Positions 1 through 10,082 of a stretch of DNA of 64,000 nt are shown one piece after another. The notes beneath the pieces were generated by a model. That model was not told the DNA's origin, searched no databases, and saw nothing but the letters and a program-made list of their open reading frames with translations. Each line of letters begins with the position of its first letter. Within the stretch, counting starts at the first letter, position 1. The stretch is taken from NCBI RefSeq assembly GCF_900090285.1, contig NZ_LT607754.1, positions 1,054,001 through 1,118,000 on the forward strand, read 5' to 3'. This DNA is from Micromonospora inositola. GTDB taxonomy: Bacteria > Actinomycetota > Actinomycetes > Mycobacteriales > Micromonosporaceae. The position numbers were made by a program, and so were the translations under genes.

Positions 1-1728
1 CGCGGCGAGATCGCCGTCCGCGTCATCCGCGCCTGCCGCGACGCCGGTCTGGGCAGCGTCGCCGTCTACGCGGACTCCGACCGGGACGCCCTGCACGTCA
101 CCCTCGCCGACGAGGCGTACGCGCTCGGCGGCGACACCGCGGCGGAGAGCTACCTGCGGATCGACAAGCTGATCGACATCGCCGGGAAGGCCGGCGCCGA
201 CGCGGTGCACCCCGGCTACGGCTTCCTCTCCGAGAACGCCGACTTCGCCCAGGCCGTCATCGACGCCGGGCTGACCTGGATCGGCCCCACCCCGCAGGCC
301 ATCCGCGACCTCGGGGACAAGGTGACCGCCCGGCACATCGCCCAGCGGGCCGGGGCGCCGCTGGTCCCCGGCACCCCGGACCCGGTGGGCAGCCCGGACG
401 AGGTGATGGCCTTCGCCGTCGACCACGGCCTGCCGGTGGCCATCAAGGCCGCCTTCGGCGGCGGCGGTCGCGGCCTCAAGGTCGCCCGCACCATGGAGGA
501 GATCCCGCAGCTCTTCGAGTCGGCCACCCGCGAGGCGGTCGCCGCGTTCGGCCGGGGCGAGTGCTTCGTCGAGCGGTACCTCGACAAGCCCCGCCACGTC
601 GAGGCTCAGGTCCTCGCCGACCAGCACGGCAACGTGATCCTGGTCGGCACCCGGGACTGCTCGCTGCAGCGCCGGCACCAGAAGCTGGTCGAGGAGGCCC
701 CCGCGCCGTTCCTCACCGAGGCGCAGCGCACCCAGATCCACGACAGCGCCAAGGCGATCTGCCGGGAGGCCGGCTACCACGGCGCCGGCACCGTCGAGTA
801 CCTGGTCGGCGCGGACGCCACCATCTCCTTCCTCGAGGTCAACACCCGGCTCCAGGTGGAGCACCCGGTGACCGAGGAGACCGCCGGCATCGACCTGGTC
901 CGCGAGCAGTTCCGGATCGCAGACGGCGAGAAGCTGCGGTTCACCGAGGACCCGACCCCGCGCGGCCACTCCATCGAGTTCCGGATCAACGGCGAGGACC
1001 CGGGCCGCAACTTCCTGCCCGCCCCGGGCACCGTCACCGCGCTGCGACTCCCCACCGGCCCGGGCGTCCGGGTGGACACCGGCATCTCGGCCGGCGACGT
1101 GATCGGGGGCAACTTCGACTCGCTGCTGGCCAAGGTGATCATCACCGGCGAGACCCGGGCCGAGGCGATCGAGCGGGCCCGCCGGGCGCTCGACGAGATG
1201 GTCGTCGACGGCATGGCGACCGCGCTGCCCTTCCACCGGCTGGTGGTCCGGGACGACGCGTTCACCGCCGAGCCGTTCACCGTGCACACCCGGTGGATCG
1301 AGACCGAGTTCGACAACACCGTGCCGGCGTTCACCGCCGCCGCCGGTGCCGCCGAGGCGCCGGCCGAGCGCGAGACCGTCGTGGTCGAGGTGGGTGGCAA
1401 GCGGCTGGAGGTGAGTTTGCCCGCCGGCCTGGGCGCCGGTACGACCACCGCCGCGCCCGCCGCGAAGAAGCCGGCCCGCCGGGGTGGCGGGGCCAAGGCG
1501 GGCGCCGCGGTCAGCGGTGACGCGCTCACCTCCCCCATGCAGGGCACCATCGTGAAGATCGCCGTGGCGGACGGGGACACCGTCGCCGAGGGGGACCTGG
1601 TAGTCGTCCTGGAGGCGATGAAGATGGAGCAGCCGCTGCACGCCCACAAGGCCGGCACGGTCAGCGGCCTCTCCGCCGAGGTCGGCGCGGTCATCACCGC
1701 CGGCGCCGCCATCTGCACCATCGCCTGA
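1..1728 (+). CDS. Acyl-CoA (acetyl/propionyl-CoA) carboxylase alpha subunit, biotin carboxylase plus BCCP, 5'-truncated by the window edge
   Basis: The reading frame is open from base 1, so the first few codons of the gene lie outside the window. The product carboxylates its own biotin with ATP and bicarbonate and passes CO2 to a carboxyltransferase beta subunit, making malonyl- or methylmalonyl-CoA. Visible parts are the biotin carboxylase N-terminal fold, the ATP-grasp domain with a glycine-rich loop ([11 protein letters not shown]), the [14 protein letters not shown] active-site segment, and a C-terminal biotinyl domain with EAMKM, whose biotin-accepting lysine codon is 1621-1623. A low-complexity Ala/Lys linker (about 1440-1510) joins the two. 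This layout is typical of actinobacterial AccA-type subunits; substrate choice sits in the beta subunit, which is not in the window. Confidence 0.95.
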   Translation, partial: RGEIAVRVIRACRDAGLGSVAVYADSDRDALHVTLADEAYALGGDTAAESYLRIDKLIDIAGKAGADAVHPGYGFLSENADFAQAVIDAGLTWIGPTPQAIRDLGDKVTARHIAQRAGAPLVPGTPDPVGSPDEVMAFAVDHGLPVAIKAAFGGGGRGLKVARTMEEIPQLFESATREAVAAFGRGECFVERYLDKPRHVEAQVLADQHGNVILVGTRDCSLQRRHQKLVEEAPAPFLTEAQRTQIHDSAKAICREAGYHGAGTVEYLVGADATISFLEVNTRLQVEHPVTEETAGIDLVREQFRIADGEKLRFTEDPTPRGHSIEFRINGEDPGRNFLPAPGTVTALRLPTGPGVRVDTGISAGDVIGGNFDSLLAKVIITGETRAEAIERARRALDEMVVDGMATALPFHRLVVRDDAFTAEPFTVHTRWIETEFDNTVPAFTAAAGAAEAPAERETVVVEVGGKRLEVSLPAGLGAGTTTAAPAAKKPARRGGGAKAGAAVSGDALTSPMQGTIVKIAVADGDTVAEGDLVVVLEAMKMEQPLHAHKAGTVSGLSAEVGAVITAGAAICTIA

Positions 1729-3273
<1,545 letters not shown>

Positions 3274-3304
3274 CCGGCGAGCCGACGTCCACCACGGGGC
3301 GGGG

Positions 3305-3859
3305 TCACTCGAAGAGGCGGCGGATGACCGCGCGGGCGGCGGCCTCCGGGTCCCGCCCGGCGTCGGACGGCAGCGCGCCGGCCAGCCAGAGCGTGGCGAA
3401 GCCGTGGACGATCGACCAGGCCGCGAGCGCGTCCCGGGCGGGCTCGACGGCCGGCCGGTCGGGCAGGGTGGCGACCCCGCCGCGCAGCGCCGCCCCGGCC
3501 CGGGCGCGCGCGGCCGCCACCTCGGGGTCGTCGGCCCGGTAGAGCCCCGGCGCGAACATCACCTCGAAGTGGGCGCGGTGGTCGACCGCGAAGCGGACGT
3601 ACGCCACGCCGATCTCGAGCAGGTCGTCGCCGGCCCACCCGAGCGCCTCGGCGAGCAGGTCGAAGCCCTCGACGGCGAGCGCGGTGAGCAGGCCGGCCTT
3701 GTCGCCGAAGTGGTGCGCGGGCGCGGCGTGCGAGACGCCCGCCCGCCGGGCCAGGTCACGCAGGCTCAGCGCGGCCGGCCCGGATTCGTCGATCGCCTCG
3801 ACCGCCGCGGCGAGCAGGGCCCGCCGCAGGTCGCCATGGTGGTATCCGCGGGTCGTCAT
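3305..3859 (-). CDS. TetR/AcrR family transcriptional regulator
   Basis: A 184-aa repressor with the N-terminal TetR helix-turn-helix (about residues 10-55: ALSLRDLARRAGVSHAAPAHHFGDKAGLL) and an all-helical ligand-binding C-terminus resembling the TetR_C_33/WHG type. The ATG at 3859 is chosen because the preceding 40 codons of the open frame run through the divergent promoter region and do not resemble TetR proteins. It faces away from the MarR/ABC exporter operon, and a palindrome lies 13 bp upstream of its start, so autoregulation is likely and control of the neighbour possible. The ligand is unknown. Confidence 0.88.
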   Translation of the reverse strand: MTTRGYHHGDLRRALLAAAVEAIDESGPAALSLRDLARRAGVSHAAPAHHFGDKAGLLTALAVEGFDLLAEALGWAGDDLLEIGVAYVRFAVDHRAHFEVMFAPGLYRADDPEVAAARARAGAALRGGVATLPDRPAVEPARDALAAWSIVHGFATLWLAGALPSDAGRDPEAAARAVIRRLFE

Positions 3860-3871
3860 ACCCCGGACCAT

Positions 3872-3890
3872 ATCTTGCCAACGACAAGAT
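3872..3890. promoter_or_regulatory. Inverted repeat, probable TetR operator
   Basis: ATCTTGccaacgaCAAGAT has 6-bp perfect arms and one further paired position inside a 7-bp spacer. It lies between the divergent TetR (start 3859) and MarR (start 3945) genes, in the usual place for an autoregulatory TetR site. Binding is inferred, not shown. Confidence 0.55.
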
Positions 3891-3908
3891 GGGGTGTCTC
3901 GAATTAGT

Positions 3909-3937
3909 TTGGCCCCTGACGGTCCGGTAGCTAACCT
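3909..3937 (+). promoter_or_regulatory. Candidate promoter of the MarR/ABC operon, leaderless
   Basis: TTGGCC (3909-3914), a 17-bp spacer and TAACCT (3932-3937) sit 7 nt in front of the GTG at 3945. No Shine-Dalgarno sequence is visible, so transcription would start at or just before the start codon. Confidence 0.45.
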
Positions 3938-3944
3938 GACGACT

Positions 3945-4472
3945 GTGAAGATGGAACCGCTCGTCCGCTTCCCCGACATGCTCCAGCACGCGCCGCTCGG
4001 TCGACTGCTCGCGATCGCCGGCCATGTCGTCGAGCAGCACTGGGGGCGCTACCTGGCCGAGCACCACGGGCTCACCTCGGCCGGCATGCGGGTGCTGTTC
4101 ATCCTGAGCCGCGCCGGTGACAGCACCCACCGGGAGGTCGCCGAGCGGTGCTTCGTCCGGCCCGCCACCCTCACCGGCATCGTCGACACACTCGAACGCG
4201 ACGGCTTCGTCGAGCGTCGCCGGGACGCCGCCGACCGCCGCACCGTGCAACTGACCCTGACCGACAAGGGCCGCCGGCACGCCCAGCACCTCACCGAACT
4301 GATCCACAGCGACCGCCCGCTCACCTCCGTCGACGCCGACCCGGCGAAGAAGGCGGTGATCCGGGAGTTCCTGACCGAGCTGATCACGAGCATGTCCGAC
4401 GGGGAGGTCGGTCGGTTGAACCAACACGAGGATTCCGCAACCGACCCGACGCCGGGGAGCCGTCCATGTTGA
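3945..4472 (+). CDS. MarR family transcriptional regulator of the downstream ABC exporter
   Basis: About 175 aa with the winged helix-turn-helix of MarR proteins (THREVAERCFVRPATLTGIVD recognition region and a DAADRRTVQLTLTDKGR wing). GTG 3945 is chosen from the leaderless promoter geometry; ATG 3951 is a close alternative. The open frame extends upstream into the TetR promoter but lacks homology there. Its stop overlaps the start of the ABC transporter gene (ATG 4466), so the two are translationally coupled. MarR genes in this position usually repress the exporter until a drug-like ligand binds. Confidence 0.88.
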   Translation: MKMEPLVRFPDMLQHAPLGRLLAIAGHVVEQHWGRYLAEHHGLTSAGMRVLFILSRAGDSTHREVAERCFVRPATLTGIVDTLERDGFVERRRDAADRRTVQLTLTDKGRRHAQHLTELIHSDRPLTSVDADPAKKAVIREFLTELITSMSDGEVGRLNQHEDSATDPTPGSRPC

Positions 4473-6199
4473 TCCGCATGCTCCGCCACCAGCTGCGTTC
4501 GTACCGCCGGCCGCTGGTCGCGGTGGTGCTGCTCCAGTTCGTCGGCACGATGGCCTCGCTCTATCTGCCGAGTCTGAACGCCGACATCATCGACCTCGGC
4601 GTGGCCAGGGGCGACACCGACTACATCATGCGCACCGGCGGCTGGATGCTGGGGGTCAGCCTGGTCCAGATCGCCTGCTCGATCGCCGCGGTGTACCTGG
4701 GCGCGCGGACCGCGATGGGGTTCGGACGGGACGTACGCGCGGCCATCTTCGGGCACGTCAACCGCTTTTCGGCCCGCGAGGTCGCCCGGTTCGGCGCACC
4801 GTCGCTGATCACCCGCAACACCAACGACGTGCAGCAGGTGCAGATGCTCGTCCTGATGAGCTGCACCATGCTGGTCGCCGCGCCGATCATGAGCGTCGGC
4901 GGGGTGGTGATGGCGCTCAACGAGGACGTCGGGCTCTCCTGGCTGATGTTGGTCTGCGTGCCGGTGCTGGCCGTCGCGCTGGGCCTGATCATCCGGCGGA
5001 TGGTGCCCGGCTTTCGGCTGATGCAGACCCGGATCGACACCGTCAACCGGGTGCTGCGCGAGCAGATCACCGGCATCCGGGTGGTCCGCGCATTCGTCCG
5101 GGAGCCGTACGAGACGGCGCGCTTCGGCGTCGCGAACGCCGACCTGACCGCGACCGCGCTGCGCGTCGGCCGGCTGATGGCCCTGATCTTCCCGGTCGTG
5201 ATGCTGGTGCTCAACGTCTCCAGCGTCGCGGTGCTCTGGTTCGGCGCGCAGCGGGTCGACGCCGGCCAGATCCAGATCGGCGCGCTGACCGCGTTCCTGC
5301 AGTACCTGATGCAGATCCTGATGGCCGTCATGATGGCCACCTTCATGCTGATGATGGTGCCGCGCGCGGCGGTCTGCGCCGAACGGATCGTCGAGGTGCT
5401 GGACACCGAGTCGTCGGTGGTGCCGCCGGCCGAGCCGATGATCGCGATGACCAGGCACGCCGAGCTGGAGCTCCGCCGCGTCGCCTTCCAGTACCCCGGG
5501 GCGAGCGCGCCCGTGCTGCACGACATCTCGTTCCGCACCGGGCCCGGCCGGACCACGGCCATCATCGGCTCCACCGGCGCCGGCAAGACCACCCTGCTCA
5601 CCCTGATCCCCCGGCTGGTCGACCCGACCGCCGGCGCGGTGCTGGTCGACGGGGTTGACGTGCGGCTGCTGGAACCGGACGAGGTGTGGCGCCGGATCGG
5701 GCTGGTGCCGCAGCGGCCGTACCTGTTCAGCGGAACGGTGGCCAGCAACCTGCGGTACGGCAACCCGGACGCCACCGACGCCGAGCTGTGGGCGGCGCTG
5801 GAGATCGCCCAGGCGCGGGACTTCGTGGCCGAGATGCCGGGCGGGCTGGACGCCCCGATCGCGCAGGGCGGCACGAACGTCTCCGGCGGCCAGCGGCAAC
5901 GGCTGGCCATCGCCCGGGCGCTGGTCCGCCAGCCGGAGATCTACCTCTTCGACGACTCGTTCTCGGCGCTCGACCTCAGCACCGACGCCCGGCTCCGGGC
6001 GGCGCTGCGGCCGGTCACCGCGGACGCGGCGGTGGTGATCGTGGCCCAGCGGGTCTCCACGATCGTCGACGCCGACCAGATCATCGTGCTCGAGGACGGG
6101 GGCGTCGTCGGTATGGGACGACATGCGGACCTGCTGAAGAACTGCCCGACGTACGCCGAAATCGTGGCGTCCCAGCAGGCGGCGGAGGTGACCGCGTGA
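4466..6199 (+). CDS. ABC exporter half-transporter, degenerate-site subunit (multidrug type)
   Basis: A 577-aa TMD-NBD fusion: six predicted membrane helices (about residues 15-310), then an ATPase domain with Walker A GSTGAGKTT, signature NVSGGQRQRLAIARAL and Walker B IYLFDDSFSALD. The residue after the Walker B aspartate is Asp, not the catalytic Glu, as in the degenerate half of heterodimeric exporters such as TM287/288. ATG 4466 has a GGGGAG ribosome site and overlaps the MarR stop. The catalytically complete partner follows at 6273. Substrate unknown; drug or lipid export is the usual role. Confidence 0.9.
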   Translation: MLIRMLRHQLRSYRRPLVAVVLLQFVGTMASLYLPSLNADIIDLGVARGDTDYIMRTGGWMLGVSLVQIACSIAAVYLGARTAMGFGRDVRAAIFGHVNRFSAREVARFGAPSLITRNTNDVQQVQMLVLMSCTMLVAAPIMSVGGVVMALNEDVGLSWLMLVCVPVLAVALGLIIRRMVPGFRLMQTRIDTVNRVLREQITGIRVVRAFVREPYETARFGVANADLTATALRVGRLMALIFPVVMLVLNVSSVAVLWFGAQRVDAGQIQIGALTAFLQYLMQILMAVMMATFMLMMVPRAAVCAERIVEVLDTESSVVPPAEPMIAMTRHAELELRRVAFQYPGASAPVLHDISFRTGPGRTTAIIGSTGAGKTTLLTLIPRLVDPTAGAVLVDGVDVRLLEPDEVWRRIGLVPQRPYLFSGTVASNLRYGNPDATDAELWAALEIAQARDFVAEMPGGLDAPIAQGGTNVSGGQRQRLAIARALVRQPEIYLFDDSFSALDLSTDARLRAALRPVTADAAVVIVAQRVSTIVDADQIIVLEDGGVVGMGRHADLLKNCPTYAEIVASQQAAEVTA

Positions 6200-6276
6200 G
6201 CGGGCGCCGTGAGCGGATCAGGCAGCTCAGTCGCGGAGGCCATGGCGGCGCCGAGCGCAGCGAGGTGGTGGCATGA
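6196..6276 (+). other. Possible 26-codon linker ORF between the two ABC genes
   Basis: A GTG overlapping the stop of the first ABC gene (GTGA) opens a 26-codon frame that ends in the ATGA of the second ABC gene. Such a frame could couple translation of the two subunits. The peptide is Arg/Gly-rich with no recognisable domain, and chance overlap is possible. Confidence 0.2.
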
Positions 6277-8336
6277 CGCCCGTACCCGAGCAGAAGCCGG
6301 CCGCAGGCCAGCAGCCCGCCGGCCGGCAGCCGGCCGCCGACGCGCGGACGCCGAAGCGACTGCCCCCGGGCGGGCAGCGCGGCGGCCCGCCGTGGATGGG
6401 CGCCGCCATGCCGGCGGAGAAGTCGATGAACTTCGGGCCGTCCGCCAAGCGGCTGCTGGGCCGGCTGCGACCGCACCGGCTGCAGCTGGCCGCCATCATC
6501 ACCCTGGCGGTGGCGAGCGTCGCGGCCAGCGTGGTCGGTCCGAAGCTTCTCGGCCACGCCACCGACCTGATCTTCAGCGGGGTGATCGGCCGGCAGCTGC
6601 CCGCCGGGACCAGCACGGAGCAGGCCGCGGCGGCGGCCCGGGCGGCCGGCAACGACAACTTCGCCGACATGCTGGCCCGGATGGACGTGGTGCCCGGCGT
6701 CGGCATCGACTTCGACGCGCTCGGCCGGGTGCTGCTGCTCGCACTCGGCCTCTACCTGGTGGCCAGCCTGCTGTCCTGGTGGCAGGGCTGGCTGCTCAAC
6801 GGGTTGGTGCAGCGGACCGTGCTGCGGCTGCGCGCCGAGGTGCAGGAGAAGCTCAACCGGCTGCCGCTGCCGTACTTCGACCGGCAGCCCCGGGGCGAGC
6901 TGCTCAGCCGGGTCACCAACGACATCGACAACATCTCGCAGACCCTCTCGCAGACGCTCAGCCAGCTGCTCACCTCGCTGCTGACCCTGATCGGCGTGCT
7001 GGCGATGATGTTCTGGATCTCGCCGCTGCTGGCGCTGGTCGCCCTGGTCGCGGTGCCACTGTCGGTGATCGTCACCCAGCAGATCGCCAAGCGGTCGCAG
7101 CGCAGGTTCATGGCCCAGTGGCGGCACACCGGTGAGCTGAACGGCCAGATCGAGGAGGCGTACACCGGCCACGAGCTGGTCAAGGTCTTCGGCCGGCAGC
7201 GCGAGGTGCAGGCCGCCTTCGCGGCCAAGAACGAGGAGCTGTTCCAGGCCAGCTTCGGGGCCCAGTTCATCTCCGGGATCATCATGCCGGCGATGATGTT
7301 CGTCGGGAACCTCAGCTACGTCGCGATCGCCGTGGTCGGCGGGCTGCGGGTGGCCTCCGGGTCGATGAGCCTCGGCGACGTGCAGGCGTTCATCCAGTAC
7401 TCGCGGCAGTTCACCCAGCCGCTCACCCAGGTCGCCTCGATGGCGAACCTGCTCCAGTCCGGGGTGGCCTCCGCCGAGCGGGTCTTCGCGGTGCTCGACG
7501 CCGAGGAGCAGACCCCGGACCGGCCCGCACCGGCCCGGGTCACCGGCAGGGTCGAGTTCTCGCACGTCTCCTTCCGGTACGACCCGGACAAGCCGCTGAT
7601 CGACGACCTGTCGCTGGTCGCCGAGCCGGGCCACACGGTGGCGATCGTCGGCCCGACCGGCGCCGGCAAGACCACCCTGGTCAATCTGGTCATGCGGTTC
7701 TACGAGCTGGACTCCGGCTGGATCACTCTGGACGGGGTGGACATCACCTCGATGCCCCGGGACGAGCTGCGCGGCCGGATCGGCATGGTGCTCCAGGACA
7801 CCTGGCTCTTCGGCGGCACCATCCGGGACAACATCGCCTACGGCCGGCCGGGCGCCAGCGAGGAGGAGATCCTCGCCGCGGCCCGGGCGACCTTCGTGGA
7901 CCGCTTCGTCCGCAGCCTCCCCGACGGGTACGACACCGTGATCGACGAGGAGGGCAGCAACGTCAGCGCCGGTGAGAAGCAGCTGATCACCATCGCCCGG
8001 GCGTTCCTGGCCGAACCGTCGCTGCTCATCCTGGACGAGGCGACCAGCTCGGTGGACACCCGCACCGAGGTACTGCTCCAACGGGCCATGGCCGCGCTGC
8101 GCTCGGACCGGACCAGCTTCGTCATCGCACACCGGCTCTCCACCATCCGGGACGCCGACCTGATCCTGATGATGGAGCACGGCCGGATCGTCGAGCAGGG
8201 CACCCACGAGCAACTGCTCGCCGCGCAGGGGGCGTACCACCGGCTGTACCGCTCCCAGTTCACCGGCGCCGTGGTCGACGACGAGGCCGACGAGGCCCCC
8301 CGGACACCGTCGGTCCAGGGGGCGCTGTCGTCGTGA
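6273..8336 (+). CDS. ABC exporter half-transporter, catalytic subunit (multidrug type)
   Basis: 687 aa: a polar Pro/Ala/Gln-rich N-terminus of about 50 residues, six membrane helices with a long extracytoplasmic insertion after the first (about residues 85-145), then an NBD with Walker [10 protein letters not shown], signature [17 protein letters not shown] and Walker [13 protein letters not shown] with the catalytic Glu. The signature departs from LSGGQ, which fits: in degenerate heterodimers the weak signature of this subunit faces the Asp-bearing Walker B of the other. It is the third gene of the MarR operon and almost touches the convergent thrS-like gene. Confidence 0.92.
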   Translation: MTPVPEQKPAAGQQPAGRQPAADARTPKRLPPGGQRGGPPWMGAAMPAEKSMNFGPSAKRLLGRLRPHRLQLAAIITLAVASVAASVVGPKLLGHATDLIFSGVIGRQLPAGTSTEQAAAAARAAGNDNFADMLARMDVVPGVGIDFDALGRVLLLALGLYLVASLLSWWQGWLLNGLVQRTVLRLRAEVQEKLNRLPLPYFDRQPRGELLSRVTNDIDNISQTLSQTLSQLLTSLLTLIGVLAMMFWISPLLALVALVAVPLSVIVTQQIAKRSQRRFMAQWRHTGELNGQIEEAYTGHELVKVFGRQREVQAAFAAKNEELFQASFGAQFISGIIMPAMMFVGNLSYVAIAVVGGLRVASGSMSLGDVQAFIQYSRQFTQPLTQVASMANLLQSGVASAERVFAVLDAEEQTPDRPAPARVTGRVEFSHVSFRYDPDKPLIDDLSLVAEPGHTVAIVGPTGAGKTTLVNLVMRFYELDSGWITLDGVDITSMPRDELRGRIGMVLQDTWLFGGTIRDNIAYGRPGASEEEILAAARATFVDRFVRSLPDGYDTVIDEEGSNVSAGEKQLITIARAFLAEPSLLILDEATSSVDTRTEVLLQRAMAALRSDRTSFVIAHRLSTIRDADLILMMEHGRIVEQGTHEQLLAAQGAYHRLYRSQFTGAVVDDEADEAPRTPSVQGALSS

Positions 8337-8341
8337 CGGGC

Positions 8342-9559
8342 TCAGGCTCCCGGAAGCAGATCGGGCGCGCGGCTGGCGACCGCCCGGCCGATCAGGGCGA
8401 GCGCGTCGGCGGCGGGCATCGGCTCCAGCCCGCGACCGTCGCGCAGGCGCAGGGTGACCCGGTCGTCGGCCGCCTCCCGGACGCCCAGCACCCCGACGTA
8501 CGGGATGCGGTGGCGGGCGGCGTCGCGGATCCGGGCGCCCAGCGAGCCGGCCACGTCGACCTCGGCCCGCAGCCCGGCCGCCTCGGCCCGGCGGACCAGG
8601 TCGACCGCCGCGTCGGCCTGCCCCTCGTCGACCGGGAGCAGCACCAGCTGCACCGGGGCGTACCAGGCCGGGAAGGCGCCGGCGTGCACCTCGATCAGGT
8701 ACGCGAAGAGCCGCTCCATGCTCCCGACCAGGCTCCGGTGCACCAGCACCGGCCGCCGCCGCGACCCGTCCGCGTCGGTGTACGACAGGTCGAACTTCTC
8801 CGGCTTGTCGAAGTCGAGCTGGATGGTGGAGATGGTGGACTTCCGGCCGGCCGCGTCGACGATCTGGATGTCGATCTTCGGGCCGTAGAAGGCGGCCTCG
8901 CCGGGCGCCTCGGTGAAGTCCACCCCGTCGAGCGCGGCGCGGAGCAGCTCCTCGGCCCGCGCCCACGAGCCGTCGTCCCCGACGTACTTCTCCCCCGGCC
9001 CGCGCAGCGACAGCCGGAACCCGGCCGGTCGTACGCCGAGCGCGGCGTGCGCCTCGCGGATCAGCCGCAGGATCTCGCGTACCTCGTCGCCGACCTGGTC
9101 GAGGGCGCAGAAGTTGTGAGCGTCGTTCAGGGAGATGGCGCGGACCCGGGACAGCCCGCCCAGCACGCCGGAGCGTTCCGCCCGGTACATCCCGCCCAGC
9201 TCGGCGATCCGCAGCGGCAGCTCCCGGTAGGAGCGTCCCCGGGCGCGGAACACCAGCGCGTGGTGCGGGCAGAGCGCCGGCCGGAGCACGAACTCGTCGT
9301 CGGCGCTCAGTCGCATCGGCGGGAACATGTCGTCGGCGAAGTAGCCCAGGTGCCCGGAGATCTCGAACAGCTCTCGTTTGCCCAGCGGCGGCGAGTAGAC
9401 GTGCCGGTAGCCGGCCCGGCGCTCCAGCTCGCGGACGTACTCCTCGACGGCGTGCCGGGCGGCGGCGCCGGCCGGCAGCCAGATGGGCAGACCGGAGCCC
9501 GCGAGCGGGTCGGAGACGAACAGCTCCAGCTCCCGGCCGAGCCTGCGGTGGTCGATCAT
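8342..9559 (-). CDS. Threonyl-tRNA synthetase paralogue lacking the TGS and editing domains
   Basis: 405 aa, against about 640-690 for full ThrRS. It starts where the class II catalytic domain starts (MIDHRRLGRELELF) and continues through the anticodon-binding domain, so the N-terminal TGS and Ser-editing domains are absent. The active-site zinc ligands are kept: Cys97 (PALCPHH), His148 (NDAHNFC) and His274 (VLVHRSLVGS). Motif 2 (PLRIAELGGMYRAERSG) and motif 3 are recognisable. ATG 9559 has AAGGAG upstream. It probably charges tRNA-Thr without proofreading, or works as a stress, metal-limitation or inhibitor-resistant paralogue; a full thrS is expected elsewhere. A leader with Thr codons precedes it. 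Confidence 0.88.
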   Translation of the reverse strand: MIDHRRLGRELELFVSDPLAGSGLPIWLPAGAAARHAVEEYVRELERRAGYRHVYSPPLGKRELFEISGHLGYFADDMFPPMRLSADDEFVLRPALCPHHALVFRARGRSYRELPLRIAELGGMYRAERSGVLGGLSRVRAISLNDAHNFCALDQVGDEVREILRLIREAHAALGVRPAGFRLSLRGPGEKYVGDDGSWARAEELLRAALDGVDFTEAPGEAAFYGPKIDIQIVDAAGRKSTISTIQLDFDKPEKFDLSYTDADGSRRRPVLVHRSLVGSMERLFAYLIEVHAGAFPAWYAPVQLVLLPVDEGQADAAVDLVRRAEAAGLRAEVDVAGSLGARIRDAARHRIPYVGVLGVREAADDRVTLRLRDGRGLEPMPAADALALIGRAVASRAPDLLPGA

Positions 9560-9611
9560 GTCGCTCTCCTTGATCGGGTACGACCCGAAGGCGACGCGGC
9601 CCGGAACGCCG

Positions 9612-9644
9612 CGAGGCCCCGGGGCGGTTCGCCCCGGGGCCTCG
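9612..9644 (-). terminator. 15-bp GC hairpin in the thrS-like leader, candidate attenuator
   Basis: A perfect 15-bp stem (CGAGGCCCCGGGGCG and its complement) with a 3-nt loop lies 52 nt before the thrS-like start. No gene ends here on either strand, so it is not an ordinary 3' terminator. There is no U-run after it, which weakens the call. Confidence 0.55.
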
Positions 9645-9656
9645 TCGACGGTTACG

Positions 9657-9710
9657 TCAGTGCGGCGCGCCGGGGATTCCCGGCGTCGTGGTCACCACCG
9701 CGCTGCGCAT
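9657..9710 (-). CDS. Candidate threonine leader peptide (MRSAVVTTTPGIPGAPH)
   Basis: A 17-codon frame upstream of the thrS-like gene with three consecutive Thr codons (ACC ACG ACG, 9684-9692) and a stop 13 nt before the attenuator hairpin. An in-frame ATG 12 codons further upstream is an alternative start. The arrangement of codon run, pause hairpin and terminator-like hairpin is that of a ribosome-mediated attenuator sensing charged tRNA-Thr. The ribosome site is weak. The function is inferred. Confidence 0.45.
   Translation of the reverse strand: MRSAVVTTTPGIPGAPH
9669..9684 (-). promoter_or_regulatory. Pause-type hairpin inside the leader peptide frame
   Basis: GCCGGG-aatc-CCCGGC on the transcribed strand forms a 6-bp stem directly after the Thr codons. 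Its CCCCGG could alternatively pair with CCGGGG in the arm of the 9612-9644 hairpin, giving mutually exclusive folds. Confidence 0.4.
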
Positions 9711-10082
9711 GCGGCGACGGTACGTCCGCCTCGACGGGTCGCGCATCCGGATTTCGTGGCGCCGTCGCGGGGATGCCCGCACGCGGAGAGGGGGCGGGTC
9801 GCCGGCACGGGACCTGCCGGCGACCCGCGGCGGCCCGGTCGTCAGGAACGGGGGACCCGACGTCCGTGGGGCCGCGCGCCGACAACGGTACGCCGACGAA
9901 GGCGGATCCGCCGCCCGCCGTCGCGCCGCGCGCCACGCCGACGTCCCGTCACATCGGGCGTCGCCGTCTCGTTGTCATTCAGTGGTCCTGCCGCGTCAGG
10001 GGTCACCACCGGCCAGGGCCACGCCCGGTGACGCCGGACACGCCGTCAGGCTCGGTGCAGGCAATCGGGGGAAACCGGCGAG
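9711..10082. other. Intergenic region between the thrS-like leader and the DedA gene
   Basis: About 370 bp without a convincing gene. It holds one strong hairpin, 9794-9828: 14-bp perfect arms (GCGGGTCGCCGGCA and complement) and a 7-nt loop. It lies upstream of the leader peptide on the minus strand, so it may belong to the same structured 5' RNA. A 9-codon minus-strand frame with two Thr codons starts at 9978 behind AGGA, but may be chance. No clear promoter for either flanking gene is visible. Confidence 0.4.

Noticed and set aside
6081..8966. Minus-strand open frame of 961 codons opposite the second ABC gene
   Set aside because: Shadow of the ABC and thrS-like genes; low-complexity product.
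9560..9710. T-box riboswitch before the thrS-like gene
   Set aside because: No T-box consensus or specifier-loop architecture is visible; the Thr-codon leader peptide explains the region better.
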